The notes under the pieces are model-generated. The model searched no databases, was not told the DNA's origin, and saw only the letters and a program-made list of their open reading frames with translations. The position numbers were made by a program, and so were the translations under genes. Below, in pieces: positions 5,790 to 8,590 of a stretch of DNA of 8,590 nucleotides (position 1 is the first letter of the stretch; the number at the start of each line of letters is the position of its first letter). Source of the DNA: Methylococcaceae bacterium (lineage in GTDB: Bacteria; Pseudomonadota; Gammaproteobacteria; Methylococcales; Methylomonadaceae); NCBI GenBank assembly GCA_947506075.1, contig CANNNN010000095.1, positions 1-8,590 of the forward strand, written 5' to 3'.

Positions 5790-6188
5790 ATGAATATTAA
5801 ACACTTATCCTCTATCGCTAGTCTGGCCTTAATTACGCTTATTTCAGGCTGCGCCACGGCACCTGAAAAACCGATTGAACAAGCCGAACCCGCTCCATTT
5901 ATCAGTGACTACCCTACCCGCGACCGCGTCGAATACGTTTTAAACTGCGTCGCACAACACGGCGGCCTTAGCTATATCACCCAATATGCATGCGGCTGTA
6001 AAATCGACAAAATTGCTGAAAAACTGAGTTTCGCCGAATACGAGACCGCAAAAACCTTTACCTATTTAAGCAAAGGTCAAACGGGAGATGCCGGTGCCGC
6101 AATGCGTGATCCGGCTCAATCCAAAGATTTAAGAAAACGGCTTAAAGACGCCGAACAGTCCGCTGAAAAAAGCTGCTTTGTAAAATAG
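5790..6188 (+). CDS. Small cysteine-containing lipoprotein, unknown function
   Basis: 132-residue precursor. Residues 1-20 form a lipoprotein signal peptide ending in the lipobox 'ISGC', so Cys21 should be lipidated; Ala22 at +2 predicts the outer membrane. A Pro/Glu-rich tether (about 25-40) leads to a compact domain with Cys53 ('VLNCVAQHGG'), Cys68 and Cys70 ('YACGCKID') and Cys129 ('EKSCF'), four cysteines that could form two disulfides or bind a metal in the periplasm. 'MRDPAQSKDLRKRLKDAE' is a charged helix. The start at 5790 is chosen because it puts the signal peptide at the N-terminus; 33 further upstream codons are open but lack any signal and reach almost to mobA. I have an unverified recollection of similar small secreted proteins near PQQ-dependent dehydrogenase genes. 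No function is assigned. A GC-rich hairpin follows the stop. Confidence 0.8.
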   Translation: MNIKHLSSIASLALITLISGCATAPEKPIEQAEPAPFISDYPTRDRVEYVLNCVAQHGGLSYITQYACGCKIDKIAEKLSFAEYETAKTFTYLSKGQTGDAGAAMRDPAQSKDLRKRLKDAEQSAEKSCFVK

Positions 6189-6206
6189 AACCCATTCAAT
6201 ACCAGT

Positions 6207-6238
6207 CGGCACGGGGGAGTAAAATACCCCCCGTGCCG
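6207..6238 (+). terminator. Strong hairpin after the lipoprotein gene, without U tract
   Basis: CGGCACGGGGG (6207-6217) pairs perfectly with CCCCCGTGCCG (6228-6238). The loop can add three more pairs (GTA with TAC) beside a single bulged A. It begins 18 bp after the lipoprotein stop. No T run follows on either strand, so it is either an atypical terminator or a stabiliser of the transcript 3' end. Confidence 0.55.
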
Positions 6239-6347
6239 CTAAGAATAGGCGTATATTTTTGATCAATTCCTTATTGGATATTGCCTTAAAGCAGGCGCCT
6301 AACTGATATTTTTTAAAATACCTATATTTTTGACTGTTTTATGCATT

Positions 6348-6376
6348 TTTACAGCCAAAATATCTTGTGCTATGCT
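6348..6376 (+). promoter_or_regulatory. Candidate sigma70 promoter of the fds operon
   Basis: TTTACA (6348-6353, five of six consensus) and TATGCT (6371-6376, four of six) are separated by 17 bp. A start near 6383 would give a leader of about 70 nt before fdsG. The -10 hexamer and spacing are the same as in the candidate cytochrome c promoter at 2101-2129. Confidence 0.55.
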
Positions 6377-6453
6377 ATCTGACACATTAAATACGCAACA
6401 GTCAGGGATAACCGTTGCTTTAATCCGGATGGATACGCCATATTGAGATGATC

Positions 6454-6930
6454 ATGACAGAATCAGGCACCACGCAAGCAATCGTGCAGGAAATAATCGC
6501 TACCCTCAAAGACAAACCTGGCGCTCTTTTGCCTATTCTGCATGGCGTACAGGATGCGCTGAGCTATATCCCGGCTGAAAGCGTCCCGGCTATCGCAACA
6601 GCGCTTAACCTGTCCCGCGCCGAAGTGCATGGTGTGATCAGTTTTTATCATTATTTTAGAGACACGCCGCCGGGCAAACAGACTATTCATCTTTGCCGCG
6701 CCGAGTCCTGTCAGGCCATGGGTGGAAAACAGCTCGAAGAGCATGTCAAAACCAGACTGGGCATCGACTTTCATGAAACCACTGCTGATGGCAAATTCTC
6801 GCTGGAGCCGGTGTACTGTTTAGGCAACTGCGCCTGTTCGCCCGCCATGCAAATCGGCAAGGATATTTACGGACGGGTATCGGAAGATTCTTTTGATAAC
6901 CTACTCAATGACATGGAGAAATTGGCATGA
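6454..6930 (+). CDS. fdsG: NAD-dependent formate dehydrogenase, gamma subunit
   Basis: 158-residue NuoE-like (24-kDa thioredoxin-fold ferredoxin) subunit of the soluble cytoplasmic FdsABG formate dehydrogenase. The N-terminal helical part (about 8-70, with 'LLPILHGVQDALSYIP' and 'EVHGVISFYHYF') is typical. The [2Fe-2S] ligands are Cys81 and Cys86 in 'CRAESC' and Cys122 and Cys126 in 'CLGNC'. The cluster passes electrons between the FdsB flavin site and the FdsA chain or acts as a side relay. The ATG at 6454 is preferred because GAG at 6445-6447 then has a 6-base spacing; an in-frame ATG at 6448 would add two residues but abuts that site. It is the first gene of the operon, and its stop overlaps the fdsB start as ATGA. 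The following genes, not this one alone, distinguish it from a NuoE or hydrogenase HoxE subunit. Confidence 0.94.
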   Translation: MTESGTTQAIVQEIIATLKDKPGALLPILHGVQDALSYIPAESVPAIATALNLSRAEVHGVISFYHYFRDTPPGKQTIHLCRAESCQAMGGKQLEEHVKTRLGIDFHETTADGKFSLEPVYCLGNCACSPAMQIGKDIYGRVSEDSFDNLLNDMEKLA

Positions 6931-8480
6931 GCATAACAATTTATGTTCCCTGCGATTCCAGCGCCGTTTCACTGGGCGCAGACCGCGTCGCTACGGCTAT
7001 CACTAACGAAGCGGCAAAGCGCGGCATCACTATTGAATTAATCCGCAACGGTTCCCGAGGCATGTACTGGCTGGAACCCTTGGTTGAAGTTGCAACCGCT
7101 AATGGACGCATATCTTATGGTCCGGTTCAACCCGCCGATGTAAGCGCTTTGTTTGACGCTGACTTTACCCAGGGCGGAACACATCCGTTATATTTGGGCT
7201 TGACTGAAGAAATCGCTTATTTCAAAAAACAGCAGCGCCTGACTTTTGCCCGTATCGGTATAACCGATCCAGTCAGCCTGACCGATTATATTAATAACGA
7301 TGGCTATCGCGGCTTAAAAAATGCATTAAATCTGACCCAGGAACAAATTGTCCAGGCGGTGACCGATTCAGGCTTGCGCGGTCGCGGCGGCGCGGCTTTT
7401 CCTACCGGCATCAAATGGAAGACAGTACTGAATACCGCATCCTTGCAGAAATACATTATCTGCAATGCTGACGAAGGCGATTCCGGGACCTTTTCCGACC
7501 GTATGGTCATGGAAGGCGACCCGTTCGTACTGATCGAAGGCATGACTATTGCTGGCTTAGCCGTAGATGCAACCCAGGGCTATATCTATCTGCGCGTCGA
7601 ATATCCTCATGCTTTCGAAATCCTAAATACAGCGATTGCCAGCGCTTATCAGGCTGGTTACTTGGGATCAAATATTCAAGGTAGCGGCAAGGACTTTGAT
7701 CTGGAAGTCAGACTGGGCGCAGGCGCTTATGTCTGCGGCGAAGAAACCTCCTTGATGGAAAGTCTGGAAGGCAAACGCGGCCTGGTTCGTTTTAAGCCAC
7801 CCTTGCCTGCCATCAGCGGCTTATTCGGTCAACCCACCGTAGTCAACAACGTCATTTCCCTCGCTTCCGTGCCGATCATCCTGGATAAAGGCGGCGATTA
7901 TTACCGCGATTTCGGTATGGGACGCTCACGCGGCACTTTGCCTTTACAATTGGCCGGCAATATTAAATATCCCGGTTTGGTTGAATCTGCGTTTGGCCTG
8001 ACCTTGCGCGAACTGCTTTATGACTTCGGCGGCGGATCCGCTTCCGGCAGACCGATACGCGCAGTCCAGGTCGGCGGCCCGCTAGGCGCATACTTGCCGG
8101 AAGCGCAATTTGATACGCCGCTGGATTACGAAGCCTTTGCCGCCAACTGGACGGTACTGGGACATGGCGGCATCGTTGTTTTTGATGACACCGTCGACAT
8201 GGCCGAAATGGCGCGCTACAGCATGGAATTTTGTAAAATTGAATCCTGCGGCAAATGCACGCCCTGCCGCATAGGCTCCACCCGTGGCGTAGAAGTCATG
8301 GATGAGATCATTAACGGTCGCAACCTCGATAAAAACATTCCCTTGTTACGTGATCTTTGCGACACCTTACTCAACGGCTCCCTCTGTGCATTAGGCGGTA
8401 TGACGCCCTACCCTGTACTGAGCGCTATAAATCATTTTCCGGAAGATTTCGGGATAGATGCTAAAGCTACCGCCGCCTGA
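6927..8480 (+). CDS. fdsB: NAD-dependent formate dehydrogenase, beta (diaphorase) subunit
   Basis: 517-residue NuoF-like subunit that carries FMN, reduces NAD+ to NADH and holds a [4Fe-4S] cluster. The N-terminal 1 to about 105 ('VPCDSSAVSLGADRVA', 'NGSRGMYWLEPLVEV', 'YGPV') is the thioredoxin-like extension of FdsB-type proteins; it has a single Cys9 and so no Fe-S site. The FMN/NADH core shows 'RGRGGAAFPTGIKW' (151-164), 'CNADEGDSGTFSDR' (179-192) and 'GAGAYVCGEETSLMESLEG' (264-282). 'ESCGKCTPCR' (439-448) with Cys441, Cys444 and Cys447, plus Cys487 in 'GSLCALGG', gives the cluster ligands. The DSGTFSDRM form and the N-terminal extension match formate dehydrogenase better than complex I NuoF. 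The 4-bp ATGA overlap with fdsG suggests translational coupling; fdsA starts 22 bp after the stop. Confidence 0.96.
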   Translation: MSITIYVPCDSSAVSLGADRVATAITNEAAKRGITIELIRNGSRGMYWLEPLVEVATANGRISYGPVQPADVSALFDADFTQGGTHPLYLGLTEEIAYFKKQQRLTFARIGITDPVSLTDYINNDGYRGLKNALNLTQEQIVQAVTDSGLRGRGGAAFPTGIKWKTVLNTASLQKYIICNADEGDSGTFSDRMVMEGDPFVLIEGMTIAGLAVDATQGYIYLRVEYPHAFEILNTAIASAYQAGYLGSNIQGSGKDFDLEVRLGAGAYVCGEETSLMESLEGKRGLVRFKPPLPAISGLFGQPTVVNNVISLASVPIILDKGGDYYRDFGMGRSRGTLPLQLAGNIKYPGLVESAFGLTLRELLYDFGGGSASGRPIRAVQVGGPLGAYLPEAQFDTPLDYEAFAANWTVLGHGGIVVFDDTVDMAEMARYSMEFCKIESCGKCTPCRIGSTRGVEVMDEIINGRNLDKNIPLLRDLCDTLLNGSLCALGGMTPYPVLSAINHFPEDFGIDAKATAA

Positions 8481-8502
8481 TACCTGACTAGAGGATATGA
8501 CA

Positions 8503-8590
8503 ATGTCGATGAATAAAGAAAAAGATTTTGGTACCCCCGCTTCCACCAGCGAAAACCTGGTCACGCTGGAAATTGATGGCTTTACAGTAA
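8503..8590 (+). CDS. fdsA: NAD-dependent formate dehydrogenase, alpha (molybdenum catalytic) subunit, 5' end only
   Basis: Only 29 complete codons are visible; the frame stays open to the window edge. The translation has a polar lead (about 1-18) followed by 'NLVTLEIDGFTV', the first strands of the N-terminal [2Fe-2S] ferredoxin domain that opens FdsA proteins. FdsA oxidises formate to CO2 at a bis-guanine-dinucleotide molybdenum site. The identity rests on this short match and on its place right after fdsG-fdsB. GAGG at 8491-8494 lies 8 bases before the ATG at 8503, which is preferred over the in-frame ATG at 8497 (2-base spacing) and the one at 8509. None of the catalytic domain can be checked here. 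Confidence 0.85.
   Translation, partial: MSMNKEKDFGTPASTSENLVTLEIDGFTV

Noticed and set aside
1..8590. CRISPR arrays, insertion sequences, tRNA or rRNA genes, defence or toxin-antitoxin modules
   Set aside because: None seen: no spaced direct-repeat array, no transposase motifs or terminal repeats, and no cloverleaf or rRNA-like sequence by eye.

Overview
The window reads as ordinary chromosome from a gammaproteobacterium. A gammaproteobacterial methanotroph or methylotroph (Methylococcales-like) is the best guess. It combines a trifunctional CysG, an NAD-dependent FdsGBA formate dehydrogenase (the last step of C1 oxidation), a small periplasmic c-type cytochrome and moderate base composition. 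The taxonomic placement is inference; no marker gene fixes it.

Left part (1-2609): the 3' end of a hypoxanthine/uracil-DNA glycosylase-family gene runs in from the left edge and overlaps the tail of the convergent tusA (sulfur carrier) by 14 bp. tusA is divergent from cysG (siroheme synthase), and the two appear to share one symmetric -10 element. A 266-bp gap holding dyads and a sigma70-like promoter precedes a monoheme cytochrome c gene, which ends at a strong bidirectional terminator.

Middle part (2610-5679): a two-helix membrane protein of unknown function and argG lie on the minus strand, each with a candidate -10 element. A 60-codon plus-strand gene for a very basic protein follows and runs tail-to-tail into minus-strand mobA with only a 4-bp gap.

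Right part (5680-8590): mobA is divergent from a small lipoprotein gene that is followed by a GC-rich hairpin. The fds operon then starts from a good promoter candidate: fdsG, fdsB (ATGA overlap) and the first 29 codons of fdsA, cut by the window edge.

How they fit together: FdsGBA oxidises formate to CO2 and delivers NADH. FdsA should be a molybdoenzyme carrying the guanine-dinucleotide form of molybdenum cofactor, which MobA makes; TusA-type carriers supply sulfur for tRNA thiolation and, in some bacteria, for molybdenum cofactor. CysG and ArgG are biosynthetic housekeeping. I found no mobile element, CRISPR array, tRNA, rRNA or defence system, and no convincing new multi-gene system. The least explained items are the two-helix membrane protein, the 60-residue basic protein and the cysteine-containing lipoprotein. 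No stretch longer than 300 bp lacks a gene; the largest gaps (1949-2214, 4651-4874 and 6189-6453) hold the regulatory sites listed.
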